Below are positions 43,411 through 52,489 of a stretch of 64,000 bases of DNA, one piece after another. The DNA comes from Fundicoccus_A sp052115865 (GTDB lineage: Bacteria; Bacillota; Bacilli; Lactobacillales; Aerococcaceae), in the NCBI RefSeq assembly GCF_052115865.1, contig NZ_JBQKME010000006.1:1-64000 (forward strand), given 5' to 3'. Numbering within the stretch: position 1 is the stretch's first letter; each line of letters opens with the position of its first letter. The translations under genes were made by a program, and so were the position numbers. The notes beneath the pieces were generated by a model. The model was not told the DNA's origin. It ran no database searches and worked only from the letters and a program-made list of their open reading frames with translations.

Positions 43411-44295
43411 ATGGAAAGAAAAAGAATGAAGCAAGATTGGGATAGTCGTATATTTGATTTTGTTAATATCCTTATCCTTATTATATTTACTTTAATTATT
43501 GTGGTTCCCTTATGGAATGTGGTGATTTCATCGTTTGCAACTGGGCAAACCTTGGCTAAAGGAGACTTTGTCTTTTTACCGGATGAACTGTCATTAAATA
43601 ATTATAAAACGGTCTTACGTGACGATAGTATTTTACGTGCCTTCTTTATTTCGGTTGCTAAAACATTAATTGGTGTGCTAACACACGTCTTCTTTTGTGC
43701 CATGATGGCCTATCCAATGAGTAAGCCTAACTTAAAAGGTCGTAAACTTTATTCAGCAATGGGCATTACAACCATGTTCTTTGGGGGCGGGATGATTCCA
43801 ACTTACCTCTTAATTCGTTCATTAGGCTTATTGAATAGTTTTTGGGTTTATATCATTCCGGCTATGTTAAGTTACTATGACGTTATTATTTTAATGAACT
43901 TCTTTAGAAATATCCCTGATTCACTTGAAGAGTCAGCAATGATTGATGGGGCAGGCTTCTGGCGGATTTTCTTAAGGATTATCTTACCCTTATCCAAACC
44001 ATCCTTAGCAACAATTGCTTTATTTAATGGAGTTAACCAATGGAATGATTTTATGACGGCTCGACTTTACATTACCGACCGTTCACTTTATCCATTGCAA
44101 ATGCGTCTATATGAAATTATCGTACAGTCACAAACGACCAATGCACAAAATATTGGTACGGCTGTTGCGCAAACTACAACGAAAGGAGTTCAATTAGCTA
44201 CTATTGTTATAACAACTGTTCCAATTATTTTGATTTATCCATTACTACAAAAATACTTTATTTCAGGTATGATGGTCGGCGCTGTGAAAGAATAA
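43411..44295 (+). CDS. sugar ABC transporter permease (LplC/YtcP-type)
   Basis: 294 aa from ATG 43411 after AAAGGAGAC. MalG-like, six membrane segments, EAA loop EESAMIDGAGFWRIFLRIILPLSKP near residues 170-195. Forms a heterodimeric channel with the preceding permease. Ends next to a copy of GATATTTATTTAGGAGG (44298), which joins the dispersed motif to the ribosome binding site of the binding-protein gene. Confidence 0.9.
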   Translation: MERKRMKQDWDSRIFDFVNILILIIFTLIIVVPLWNVVISSFATGQTLAKGDFVFLPDELSLNNYKTVLRDDSILRAFFISVAKTLIGVLTHVFFCAMMAYPMSKPNLKGRKLYSAMGITTMFFGGGMIPTYLLIRSLGLLNSFWVYIIPAMLSYYDVIILMNFFRNIPDSLEESAMIDGAGFWRIFLRIILPLSKPSLATIALFNGVNQWNDFMTARLYITDRSLYPLQMRLYEIIVQSQTTNAQNIGTAVAQTTTKGVQLATIVITTVPIILIYPLLQKYFISGMMVGAVKE

Positions 44296-44320
44296 TGATA
44301 TTTATTTAGGAGGAAAAAAG

Positions 44321-46006
44321 ATGAAAAAAAGCAAATTAATGTTGATGCTAGGATCCGCTGCTTTGTTATTGGCAGCTTGTGGAAATGGCGGCAATGAAAC
44401 AGCTAGCAGTGAATCGGTTGAACCAACTGAAGCAACAGAAGTAGCGGAAACAACTGCGGATGCGGATGCTGAAACGGAAGGCAAAGATGTGGATGGACGC
44501 TATACCTTAGATCCAGAAACGCCTGCTTGGCAGTTAGATACAAAAGAAGACATAACCGAATTAACTTGGTATGTAAACGCTGACTGGTGGAATGATTCAT
44601 GGGGCGAAGATACGGTTACACGTCAAATGGAAGAAGATTTAAATGTACGTATTAAATTTATTAAAGGTGACGATACGAATTTAAACACCATGTTCTCAAG
44701 TGGGGACATGGCTGATATTGTAACTATTTTTGACGCAAACTCACAAGTGGCACAACGTGCTTCAACTTGGGCGTATCCATTAGCAGAATTAGCTGACGAA
44801 TATGATCCATATTGGCATGAAGTGGCGGCAGAAGATACCGTTAATTGGTTCCAATTAGATGATGGTAATACTTATGGTTATCCGAACTATTCCAATACAG
44901 CTGCTGACTACGAAAGTGGTTTGATTCCATCGAATACCAACTTCCTGATTCGTAAAGATGTGTATGAAGCGCTAGGCGAACCAGAATTTGGTACTTATGA
45001 AGAATTTAGAGAGTCAATGGAAGCTATTAGTGAAGAGTTTCCAGATTTAATTCCATTTGGTTTTAATGCTTTAGGTGAAGGAACAGGTTCATTGAGCGAT
45101 GTCTTCCAAGATTTCATTGGTGTGCCTCTAGCCGATGAAGATGGTAATTTCTACAACCGTAATTTAGATGAAGAATATTTACGTTGGTTAGAAACATTTA
45201 ATTTAGTCTTTAGAGATGGCAACATTAACGACGACAGTTTTGCCGATGACGGAACCGCATTTGAAGAAAAAGTTCAAACTGGTCAATATGCAACCATTAT
45301 GGCTGCTGGAACCGCTCAAATGAGTGGATTCTTACAAGACTGGATGTCATTCAACCCTGAAGGACAATATATCGGAATTGATGGTCCTCAAAGTAGTTTA
45401 GGTAACGAACCTACCTTGAATCAAAGTGGTATTTCTGGATGGATGATTAACTTTATTAGTAAAGAAACAGAATCACCTGAAAAAGCGATCCAAATCTTTA
45501 CTTATTTGCAAAGTGAATACGGTGGTATTTTAACCAACTTTGGTATTGAAGGCGAAACCTTCCAATACGATGATGAAGGTGCGATTGAATTACTTCCTGA
45601 AATTCAAGAAGTTAAAGATAGCGATTCAGAACGTTATAAAACAGAGTATCGTTTAAGTGAATTTATTTTCTTTGGTCATGACAAATATCAAGCATATGCA
45701 AGTGAGTCTACACAAACACCAGCCTTAATCCAACCACGTGAATGGGGCTTAGGCAAATTATATCCTCACTTTATATTAGAAAATATTAACCCAGACCAAG
45801 GTAGCGCAGAAGCAAGAAGCTTATCTGCGATTGATAAACAATGGCCAACAAATATGGTTGGGATGATTCGTGCACAATCTGATGAACAATTTGATCAACA
45901 GTTAGCCGAATACCAAAAATTCTTAGAAGATAACAACTGGGAAGACATTGTTAAAGTTCGTTCTGAAAAAATGGCAGAAAACCGTGAACGTTTAGGCCTT
46001 GAATAG
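44321..46006 (+). CDS. sugar ABC transporter substrate-binding lipoprotein
   Basis: 561 aa, large for a CUT1 binding protein but normal for LplA-type ones. Signal peptide with lipobox LLAAC (Cys near residue 20), then a Ser/Thr/Glu-rich linker of about 40 residues before the solute-binding fold (ELTWYVNADWWND, GDMADIVTIFDAN, QTGQYATIMAAGTAQMSGFL). Anchored outside the membrane and delivers an oligosaccharide or glucoside to the two permeases upstream. Preceded by AGGAGG. Confidence 0.92.
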   Translation: MKKSKLMLMLGSAALLLAACGNGGNETASSESVEPTEATEVAETTADADAETEGKDVDGRYTLDPETPAWQLDTKEDITELTWYVNADWWNDSWGEDTVTRQMEEDLNVRIKFIKGDDTNLNTMFSSGDMADIVTIFDANSQVAQRASTWAYPLAELADEYDPYWHEVAAEDTVNWFQLDDGNTYGYPNYSNTAADYESGLIPSNTNFLIRKDVYEALGEPEFGTYEEFRESMEAISEEFPDLIPFGFNALGEGTGSLSDVFQDFIGVPLADEDGNFYNRNLDEEYLRWLETFNLVFRDGNINDDSFADDGTAFEEKVQTGQYATIMAAGTAQMSGFLQDWMSFNPEGQYIGIDGPQSSLGNEPTLNQSGISGWMINFISKETESPEKAIQIFTYLQSEYGGILTNFGIEGETFQYDDEGAIELLPEIQEVKDSDSERYKTEYRLSEFIFFGHDKYQAYASESTQTPALIQPREWGLGKLYPHFILENINPDQGSAEARSLSAIDKQWPTNMVGMIRAQSDEQFDQQLAEYQKFLEDNNWEDIVKVRSEKMAENRERLGLE

Positions 46007-46041
46007 AATAAAGTATTAAAGACCATGGGAGGTTTGTAGGA

Positions 46042-46653
46042 ATGAAAGAATTTTTTAGTGTAGATGGGCAAGTCTTTAAGTTTTTAACTGCTGCTTTTCA
46101 GCTGTTAACCTTAAACTTAATAACCCTGTTATTTTGCCTACCTATAATAACGATTTTCAGTTCATTTACAGCAGCCTTCCATGTTTTATTTGCGATACAA
46201 GAACAAAAAGAAGTAGCCGTTTGGCGAGTCTTTTGGGCTCATTTCAAAGCGAACATCAAACACACTATGGCAATTAACGTACTGGTCGTTATCCTAATCG
46301 GCTTTCTAGGCGTATTAACCTATCAACTCGGTGATTCCATCATGAGTTTTCCGATAATGCTCCTCTTAGCTTTTTGTCTCATCGTGATTTTAACGCTAGC
46401 CATGACCGTCGGTCATACAAGCAAACGATCAACGATAAAAGAAGCCGTTAACCAATCTTTACTGCTTGACCTAAAGTATACCGGCTTTTTCGCCTTAGCT
46501 TTTAGTGCCTTTGTCATTTGGTTTTTGATTCCAATCTTTTTACCACGGCTGGCTTTTTTATGGTTTTTCTTTAGCCTTAGCTTGCCCATGTTTCTTAGCG
46601 CAAAGATTTATCAATATGCACTGATACATTTAACGAAAAAAATTCAAGAATAA
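46042..46653 (+). CDS. YesL-family membrane protein (DUF624)
   Basis: 203 aa from ATG 46042 after GGGAGG. Five to six membrane segments beginning FFSVDGQVFKFLTAAFQLLTLNLITLLFCLPIITIFSSFTAAF, the usual YesL opening. YesL proteins accompany CUT1 sugar ABC importers in Firmicutes, but their role is unknown. It is 35 bases after the binding-protein gene and 13 before GH30. Confidence 0.88.
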   Translation: MKEFFSVDGQVFKFLTAAFQLLTLNLITLLFCLPIITIFSSFTAAFHVLFAIQEQKEVAVWRVFWAHFKANIKHTMAINVLVVILIGFLGVLTYQLGDSIMSFPIMLLLAFCLIVILTLAMTVGHTSKRSTIKEAVNQSLLLDLKYTGFFALAFSAFVIWFLIPIFLPRLAFLWFFFSLSLPMFLSAKIYQYALIHLTKKIQE

Positions 46654-46666
46654 GACAGGTGATTTC

Positions 46667-47998
46667 ATGACACAGCTAAAGCTTGCGATAATAAGTAACG
46701 AATCCGGCTTTTTCCAACCACTTAACACAAGCCAAACACAAACGACCAAACCAACCATTCAAATAAATATCACTGAAAGTTTCCAGACAATGGATGGTTT
46801 TGGTGCTTCGTTTACGGATTCAGCAGCTTACTTATTAGATCAAGTTCTATCCAATGAAAAACGTGATCAAGTAATGAAAGAGTTATTTGATGCAGAGGAC
46901 GGTATTCGCTTATCTCTCATACGTAACCCAATGGGTGCCAGCGATTATGCACGGACGATTTATTCTTATAATGATTTAGAAGAAAACGAAGTCGATCCAG
47001 AACAAAAGTATTTTTCAATTGCCCACGATGAAGAAAGCATTGTCCCTTTGTCACAGCAAGCGCTAGAAATAAATCCGCAGCTCAAATTTATGGCAAGTCC
47101 ATGGAGTGCTCCAGGCTGGATGAAAACAACCGGTTCAATGAAAGGCGGGCAATTGCTAGAAGAGTTTTACGCTTCCTATGCCTTGTATTTTGTAAAATAT
47201 GTTCAAGCTTATCAAGAAAAAGGAATCGAAATTTTTGCGGTCACCCCACAAAACGAGGCCTTATATGAACCTTTCCATTACCCAAGCATGCTGATGAAAG
47301 CGCCCGAGCAAGTTGTTTTTGTGCGTGACTATTTGAAACCAGCCTTTGAAAAAGCAGGTCTGTCGACAAAAATTTTCGGCTATGACCATAACTGGGACCG
47401 CATTGACTATCCACTGGAGCTCCTTGACAATGCCTATGATGCTTTTGACGGCATCGCTTGGCACTGGTATGGCGGTAGACCAATCAGCCAAACAAGAGTT
47501 GCCAATATTTTCCCGGACAAAGAAATCCACTTTACCGAAGGATCAGGTGGCGAATGGATTCCTGCCTTTGAACCAGCATTCTCAAATTTAATGCGAACCG
47601 GCATCAACATTTTACGCAATGGTTCACAGTCATTTATTTTATGGAACATGGCTTTGGACGAAAAAAATGGCCCCACCGTGCCAGGCTTTGGCAAATCCAC
47701 TTGCCGCGGCCTTGTCACCGTCAATCAAGCGACCAAAGACTATGAACTAACGCTAGATTACTACGGTTTAGGTCATTTTAGTAAATATCTCCAAGATAAA
47801 GCGGTGCGAATCGATAGCCAGTCGGATGTTGAGGGTATTTTAACCGTCGCATTTCTAAATCCTGATGGCAGTGTGGTTGCCGTTGTCTTTAATGATAATG
47901 AAGCAGCAGAAGAATGTCGTGTGAATTTGGGTGACGATCAAAGTATCGCATTTACCCTTGAAGCAAAAACCGCTGCAACACTACTGTTGACGGTTTAA
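46667..47998 (+). CDS. GH30 glycosidase (glucosylceramidase-like)
   Basis: 443 aa from ATG 46667. Glycoside hydrolase family 30: QTMDGFGASFTDSAAYLL near residue 38, RNPMGASDYART, ASPWSAPGWMKTTGSM, acid/base Glu in AVTPQNEALYE near residue 193, nucleophile Glu in HFTEGSGGEW near 285, and a C-terminal beta domain. No signal peptide, so cytoplasmic. GH30 members split beta-1,6-glucans, glucosylceramide or short beta-glucosides. With an importer and a phospho-glucosidase here, an imported beta-1,6- or aryl-type beta-glucoside is likely. A dispersed-motif copy at 46761 encodes QINITES. Confidence 0.9.
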   Translation: MTQLKLAIISNESGFFQPLNTSQTQTTKPTIQINITESFQTMDGFGASFTDSAAYLLDQVLSNEKRDQVMKELFDAEDGIRLSLIRNPMGASDYARTIYSYNDLEENEVDPEQKYFSIAHDEESIVPLSQQALEINPQLKFMASPWSAPGWMKTTGSMKGGQLLEEFYASYALYFVKYVQAYQEKGIEIFAVTPQNEALYEPFHYPSMLMKAPEQVVFVRDYLKPAFEKAGLSTKIFGYDHNWDRIDYPLELLDNAYDAFDGIAWHWYGGRPISQTRVANIFPDKEIHFTEGSGGEWIPAFEPAFSNLMRTGINILRNGSQSFILWNMALDEKNGPTVPGFGKSTCRGLVTVNQATKDYELTLDYYGLGHFSKYLQDKAVRIDSQSDVEGILTVAFLNPDGSVVAVVFNDNEAAEECRVNLGDDQSIAFTLEAKTAATLLLTV

Positions 47999-48008
47999 GT
48001 TATAGTTA

Positions 48009-48056
48009 AAAACGATCTAATAAGAGGGGCAGTCCTAATTATTAGATCGTTTCTTT
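48009..48056 (+). terminator. terminator of the beta-glucoside operon
   Basis: Arms AAACGATCTAAT / ATTAGATCGTTT then CTTTTG, shortly after the GH30 stop. Confidence 0.85.
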
Positions 48057-48096
48057 TGTTATTGGATTTATGGGTCACCTCAGATGCAGCTTCAAC

Positions 48097-48422
48097 TGTC
48101 TAATTAGTTGTCGATTAGACGAAAGTCGGACTCCCAACCGTCAGATTAGTCGTCGATCAGACGAAAGTTGGACTCCCAACCGTCTGATCAGTTGTTGATC
48201 AGACGAAAGTCGGACACCGAACCGTCAGATTAGTCGTTGATCAGACGAAAGTCGGACACCGAACCGTCAGATTAGTCGTTGATCAGACGAAAGTCGGACA
48301 CCGAACCGTCAGATTAGTCGTTGATCAGACGAAAGTTGGACTCCCAACCGTCAGATTAGTTGTCGATCAGACGAAAGTTGGACACCGAACCGTCTGATCA
48401 ACCGTTGATCAGACAGTTCACA
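48097..48422. repeat. tandem repeat array C, 42-bp period, about 8 units
   Basis: CGTCAGATTAGTCGTTGATC followed by AGACGAAAGTCGGACACCGA AC recurs from about 48097, with clear register at 48139, 48181, 48223 and onward. Arms CGTCTGAT / ATCAGACG pair (one mismatch in most units). The linker (AAAGTCGGACACCGAAC) is particular to this array. Lies between convergent genes. Confidence 0.88.
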
Positions 48423-48489
48423 AGCCAGCAACTGTCTATTCAAGCAATAACAAGCGTGCAATTTCCTCTGTCTATCCAATTGATACACA

Positions 48490-48673
48490 AAAAGTCCAAA
48501 CTTTTAAATAGTAGTGTTGCACACATCGAACAATCAGCGATTTAGCGCTAAAAGTTCGATTAGCAAGCCTGGTCTGGATGCTGTAGCTGTTCATGCTTTA
48601 GCATGCGACAGATACAGGATGCTAAAGCAACAAGGCCAGACGGTTTCACTATCATTTAAAAGTTTGGACTTTT
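48490..48673. mobile_element. 184-bp element with 20-bp perfect terminal inverted repeats
   Basis: The ends AAAAGTCCAAACTTTTAAAT (48490-48509) and their exact inverse (48654-48673) enclose further inverted repeats: TCGAA/TTCGA with TAGCGCTA inside, GTCTGG/CCAGAC, and TGCTTTAGCAT / ATGCTAAAGCA (48594-48631). It could be a MITE or a structured RNA. It stands between array C and the end of mscL. No open frame of note. Confidence 0.65.
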
Positions 48674-48686
48674 GGAGTATGAGTAA

Positions 48687-49067
48687 TTATTTACGTCTTA
48701 ATTCAACTAAAATATCTTGTAATAATTCTTTTTCAGTTGGTCCAGCAGGTTCTGCAGGAGCATCATCGTCAATCAAGTTTTTACCTTGTGCACGACCTAA
48801 CGCTTTAAGTGTAAAGAATAAAAGCGTTGCGATTAATAAGAAGTTAATAATTGCCTGAATGAAAGAACCGATACCGAGCGTCGTATTCCCAATTGATAAA
48901 GTCAACTCAGATACATCTGCTTGACCTGTCAGAGCGACAATAATTGGCATAAAGATATCATCGACTAAACTCGAAACGATGCTTGTAAAAGCAGTACCCA
49001 TGATAATACCGGTTGCTAATTGAACGATATTATCATTTGCAATAAATTTCTTAAATTGTGACCACAT
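48687..49067 (-). CDS. mscL: large-conductance mechanosensitive channel
   Basis: 126 aa from ATG 49067 after GAGGAAAC; an upstream in-frame start at 49115 is not needed. MWSQFKKFIANDNIVQLATGIIMGTAFTSIVSSLVDDIFMPII is the MscL amphipathic N-helix and TM1 with the conserved DDIFMP. A periplasmic loop follows, then TM2 FIQAIINFLLIATLLFFTL and a C-terminal charged helix (EKELLQDILVELRRK). A pentameric pore that opens under osmotic downshock. Confidence 0.96.
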   Translation of the reverse strand: MWSQFKKFIANDNIVQLATGIIMGTAFTSIVSSLVDDIFMPIIVALTGQADVSELTLSIGNTTLGIGSFIQAIINFLLIATLLFFTLKALGRAQGKNLIDDDAPAEPAGPTEKELLQDILVELRRK

Positions 49068-49183
49068 TTCTGTTTCCTCCTCATTGTGTCTTGGAATAAA
49101 TATATCAGAAATCACTTTTAATGTATAGCAATAAGTTGTCCTAAGGATAAAAACAAATAAGGAGTAATTAATCTATTTAATAA

Positions 49184-50305
49184 TCAATTCTTTCTGATGT
49201 AATGTTCGATAGGAAAGTCATTTGAATCGATTAACCATTCACCACTTGTGATTAATCGGCTCCACTCATAACCTAGGAAGGGACCACTTGTTAAACCTGA
49301 TGACCCCAGACCACTAACTGCCCAAACATTTTCTAAATGAGGCACTTGTCCAACTAAAACACCGTAATCAGCTGTAAAAGCCCGTGTCCCAACGCGAGTT
49401 GAAGCTGTTTCATAGTCGTCAATATCAGGAAAGTATGCCTTCGCTTCGTCTCTCAATCCAGCCAAAACCCCCTCATCTACGTCCAAGTTAAAGCCCATAT
49501 CATCTTCGTGACTTGCCCCAATCACAATCTGCCCATCCACATTAGGAATAATGTCAATCCCAGCATCCGGCATCACGACTGGCCAGTTATTGCCCACCCA
49601 ATCCTCTCGGTAAATACTAAATAATTGACCTTTTTGAGGCTTAATATCTACGGTATAGCCTAATGGTTCTAATAATGACGCCAACCAAGCGCCACTGGAT
49701 AATAAAATTTTATCATAAATTTTTTCGTTTTCTTCATCCCAAACGATTTTAACTGCCTGTCCATCGTTCAATACAAGCTTAGCTCGTTTATTTATAATCC
49801 TACCTCCCGCCTGTAAAACAGCCTGATGTAAGCTTTGAATAATAGCAGCACCATCGGCACGACCTCCACCTGAAACATAAGTCGCACCAAAAGGAGCTTC
49901 TATAAAGGGGAAATACTCTTTTACCTCTTCGCTAGACAAAGTCTTAACCGTCCCAATCGATGGTGAGTCAGCCAGCTTTGCTTCTGCCATTTCTAAGTCA
50001 CGCGCTAATTTTTTCTTCTTGTTACGGATCAATAAGGCGCCAGTTTCTTGAAACAAGCCTTCTGTGTCAAAGCCATCCGCTGCTAAATCAGCCATTATTT
50101 GCCGATAAAACTCAGCCCCTCTAGAAACCAATAAATACCACGGTTTATTACGTCTTTGTGTAAACCACGGGCAAATAATCCCAGCCGCCGCCTTCGTTGC
50201 TTGCCCACTTCCTTCATCAAACAAAGTCACCTGATAGCCCGCTCGACTCAAATAATATGCCGCCGCCGAACCCACAATCCCTCCGCCAACAATTGCAATT
50301 CCCAT
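49184..50305 (-). CDS. FAD-dependent amino-acid oxidase family protein (DAO)
   Basis: 373 aa from ATG 50305 after AGAAAGAAGG. N-terminal FAD-binding IAIVGGGIVGSAAAYYLSRAGYQVTLFDE (residues 3-31); DAO-type GRADGAAIIQSLHQAVLQAGG; C-terminal LGSSGLTSGPFLGYEWSRLI. Similar to glycine/D-amino-acid oxidases and DadA-like dehydrogenases. The substrate cannot be told. Monocistronic, divergent from the MFS gene, suggesting linked substrates, which is only an inference from position. Confidence 0.8.
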   Translation of the reverse strand: MGIAIVGGGIVGSAAAYYLSRAGYQVTLFDEGSGQATKAAAGIICPWFTQRRNKPWYLLVSRGAEFYRQIMADLAADGFDTEGLFQETGALLIRNKKKKLARDLEMAEAKLADSPSIGTVKTLSSEEVKEYFPFIEAPFGATYVSGGGRADGAAIIQSLHQAVLQAGGRIINKRAKLVLNDGQAVKIVWDEENEKIYDKILLSSGAWLASLLEPLGYTVDIKPQKGQLFSIYREDWVGNNWPVVMPDAGIDIIPNVDGQIVIGASHEDDMGFNLDVDEGVLAGLRDEAKAYFPDIDDYETASTRVGTRAFTADYGVLVGQVPHLENVWAVSGLGSSGLTSGPFLGYEWSRLITSGEWLIDSNDFPIEHYIRKN

Positions 50306-50495
50306 AAAATCCTTCTTTCTAATAAATATCCCCGTCTCCTATACAATATTGTAATCCAACTTTTTCAGCTTGCAAAGACATAAAAATTGTCATATTCAAG
50401 AAAATCTTGTCGAATTTGCTCAATAACTACTGACAAATAATCCTATAAAGGTATAATGAAGTCGTATAATGAAAGGCAGGGAGATTAATAAAAAA

Positions 50496-51749
50496 ATGAG
50501 AAATAGGCAAAAGTTCGGTTTTAGCGAGAATGGAACTTATGTGAGTGTCGTTATCGCAGCTTCATTAATGATGGCAGGGTCATTAGGCCTTAATATGAAT
50601 ACTGCCGGTGTATTCATCCTTCCGCTGGTAGAATCAATGGAAATAGCGGTAGCTTCTGTTTCTTTTCACGTGACATTGATTACCTTAGGTGGAGCGTTAG
50701 GGGGATTTATTGTTCCGGGACTTATTCGTCGTTTTGATTTTCGCCAAGTGCTTTTAATAGCCACTTTAATAACAGTGGCGATGACTTATTTAATGGGACA
50801 GACCAATGATATTTATTGGTTTTATGTGTTTAGTTTTGTTCGAGGGATTGTCACATCCTTTTTCAATGTGATTGCTGTACAAGAGTTAATTAATCGTTGG
50901 TTTATCAAACACCATGGCGTGATTACCAGTTTAGTTTTAAGTTTTAGTGGAGTTGCAGGAGCAGTATTATCACCGCTTTTAACTCAAGTTGTAGCGCATT
51001 ATGGTATTGAAGTTGGTTATACGGTACAAGCTCTTCTTTTCTTATTGCTTAATCTCCCAGGAATTCTTTTACCATACTCTCTTGATCCAAGAGATAGAGG
51101 CATGAGAATTTATGGTGAAGAATCTGCAAGTGAAGTAGTGAAAACAGAAGTAGCGCCGACGGCTCTTAACTTATCGCAAAGAAAAACGGTCAATTGGAAT
51201 ATCGTTCATCTGTTAGTATTTTCATTTATCGGGACCGCTCTAACAGGCCTATATCAACATTTAAACAGTATGGGAAATGAATTTGGGATGAATCCTGCAC
51301 AAGCCTCTTTGCTTGTATCGCTGTGTATGATTGGGAATATCGTATTTAAATTGATTATCGGTTGGTTATCCGATATGAAAAATCCAATTTTTGCATCGGT
51401 TAGCATGTTAGGGCTGACGTTAATAGGGTTATTTATTTTCTGGACAGATGCTAATTTCAGCCTCCTTTATTTTGGAAGTTTAATTTTTGGTGCTGTATTT
51501 AGTATTTCGAATGTAGGCCGTAATTTATTAGCAGTGAATAGTTTGCCTGCAGATACATTTACCCGTGTCTTTCCAACCATTAATTTTGTGGCCAGTATCG
51601 GTGGTGCAATCATGATTAGTGTTTATGGGGCGCTTTATGACTATGCCCAAAGTTATCAACTTGCCATTATTGTCTCCATTGTTATGACAATTATCGGAGT
51701 TATTTCAACGGTATTAATAAAACTACATCCTTTAAAGACAAATAAATAA
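50496..51749 (+). CDS. major facilitator superfamily transporter
   Basis: 417 aa from ATG 50496; a further upstream ATG (50469) lies before the AGGGAG site and is less likely. Twelve membrane segments, with a cytoplasmic middle loop near residues 205-235. The start GLNMNTAGVFILPLVESMEIAVASVSFHVTLITLGGALGGFIVPGLIRRFDFRQVLL carries the MFS A-like loop (GGFIVPGLIRRFD). It resembles the oxalate/formate antiporter-like (OFA) branch, so an anion or organic acid is possible. Ends in a bidirectional terminator. Confidence 0.82.
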   Translation: MRNRQKFGFSENGTYVSVVIAASLMMAGSLGLNMNTAGVFILPLVESMEIAVASVSFHVTLITLGGALGGFIVPGLIRRFDFRQVLLIATLITVAMTYLMGQTNDIYWFYVFSFVRGIVTSFFNVIAVQELINRWFIKHHGVITSLVLSFSGVAGAVLSPLLTQVVAHYGIEVGYTVQALLFLLLNLPGILLPYSLDPRDRGMRIYGEESASEVVKTEVAPTALNLSQRKTVNWNIVHLLVFSFIGTALTGLYQHLNSMGNEFGMNPAQASLLVSLCMIGNIVFKLIIGWLSDMKNPIFASVSMLGLTLIGLFIFWTDANFSLLYFGSLIFGAVFSISNVGRNLLAVNSLPADTFTRVFPTINFVASIGGAIMISVYGALYDYAQSYQLAIIVSIVMTIIGVISTVLIKLHPLKTNK

Positions 51750-51755
51750 ATAAAG

Positions 51756-51804
51756 TAAAACCGCGCTAACGCTGTAATGAAACAGAAGTTAGCACGGTTT
51801 TTGA
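51756..51804. terminator. bidirectional intrinsic terminator
   Basis: Arms AAAACCGCGCTAAC / GTTAGCACGGTTTT between the convergent MFS and folT genes. Confidence 0.85.
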
Positions 51805-51808
51805 TTGC

Positions 51809-52351
51809 TTAAAAGCGATATTTATTAATCAGTCGTTGGGTGGTTGGATGAGATAGTAAGAGTTTTAAAACAACAGTATTAAGTACTAAAGAAATAGCAT
51901 TTTTAATAATACGGGCTGGCATGAAGACCAACCAAGCTTGTCCATACATGATACGAATCCATAAGGAATTAAAGCCGAGATTCACAATCAGGGTAACTAA
52001 GAGGACAGTTATAAAAACACGTAGCCAAGTTGTATCTTTGCGCCATAACATGAGGCCGTATATAAAGCCACCTAAGGCAGCACTAAAAGTAAAACCAATG
52101 AAAAATTGATAGCCTTTCATGGAGGTTGTAATTAAATCGGCTGCAACCCCGACAATCATGGCATACCAAGGTCCAAATAAAGCACCTGTTAACGCTGCCC
52201 CAATAAAACCTACACCAAATTCAACATACTGACCGTAGGAAAAAGCAGGGATAAATGCGAATATGATGCGAAAGGCAAGAACAACGGCTAAAGTAGTGAT
52301 ATTTATTGTGGATAATTTTCCCTGTTGATAAGAATTATTTTTTTTGTTCAT
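51809..52351 (-). CDS. folT: folate ECF transporter S component FolT
   Basis: 180 aa from ATG 52351 after AAGGAGAG. Six membrane segments; VLAFRIIFAFIPAFSYGQYVEFGVGFIGAALTGALFGPWYAMIVGVAADLI is FolT-like and the late FMPARIIKNAISLVLNTVVL carries the family R-I-I-K-N block. Binds folates and passes them to a shared ECF module (EcfAA'T) encoded elsewhere. The THF riboswitch upstream strengthens the assignment. The dispersed-motif core occurs twice, at 51815 and 52295. Confidence 0.93.
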   Translation of the reverse strand: MNKKNNSYQQGKLSTINITTLAVVLAFRIIFAFIPAFSYGQYVEFGVGFIGAALTGALFGPWYAMIVGVAADLITTSMKGYQFFIGFTFSAALGGFIYGLMLWRKDTTWLRVFITVLLVTLIVNLGFNSLWIRIMYGQAWLVFMPARIIKNAISLVLNTVVLKLLLSHPTTQRLINKYRF

Positions 52352-52367
52352 TTTATACTCTCCTTGA

Positions 52368-52478
52368 CATGAGAGCTACATGATTCATGCAGCGAATGCA
52401 AAATAAGGTCGCAACATTTTGTCTTCGTTTGATAGCAACATTCCATCTATCAACACTTAACGCCTTATTTCTACTCTG
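52368..52478 (-). promoter_or_regulatory. tetrahydrofolate (THF) riboswitch upstream of folT
   Basis: On the minus strand: AGAGTAG..AATAAGGCGTTAAGTGTTGATAG opens with the conserved GGCGTTAAGTG of the class. A P3 hairpin TTGATAG..CTATCAA and CGAAGAC..ATGTTGCGACC follow, then CCTTATT closing on AATAAGG, and GCATGAATCATGTAGCTCTC to close P1. The folT Shine-Dalgarno AAGGAGAG lies immediately after P1, so translational control of initiation is likely. Confidence 0.85.
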
Positions 52479-52489
52479 TCTTTTATTTT

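Noticed and set aside
52308..52316. Single perfect DnaA box in the start of folT
   Set aside because: A lone nonamer inside a coding region is expected by chance and has no partners nearby.
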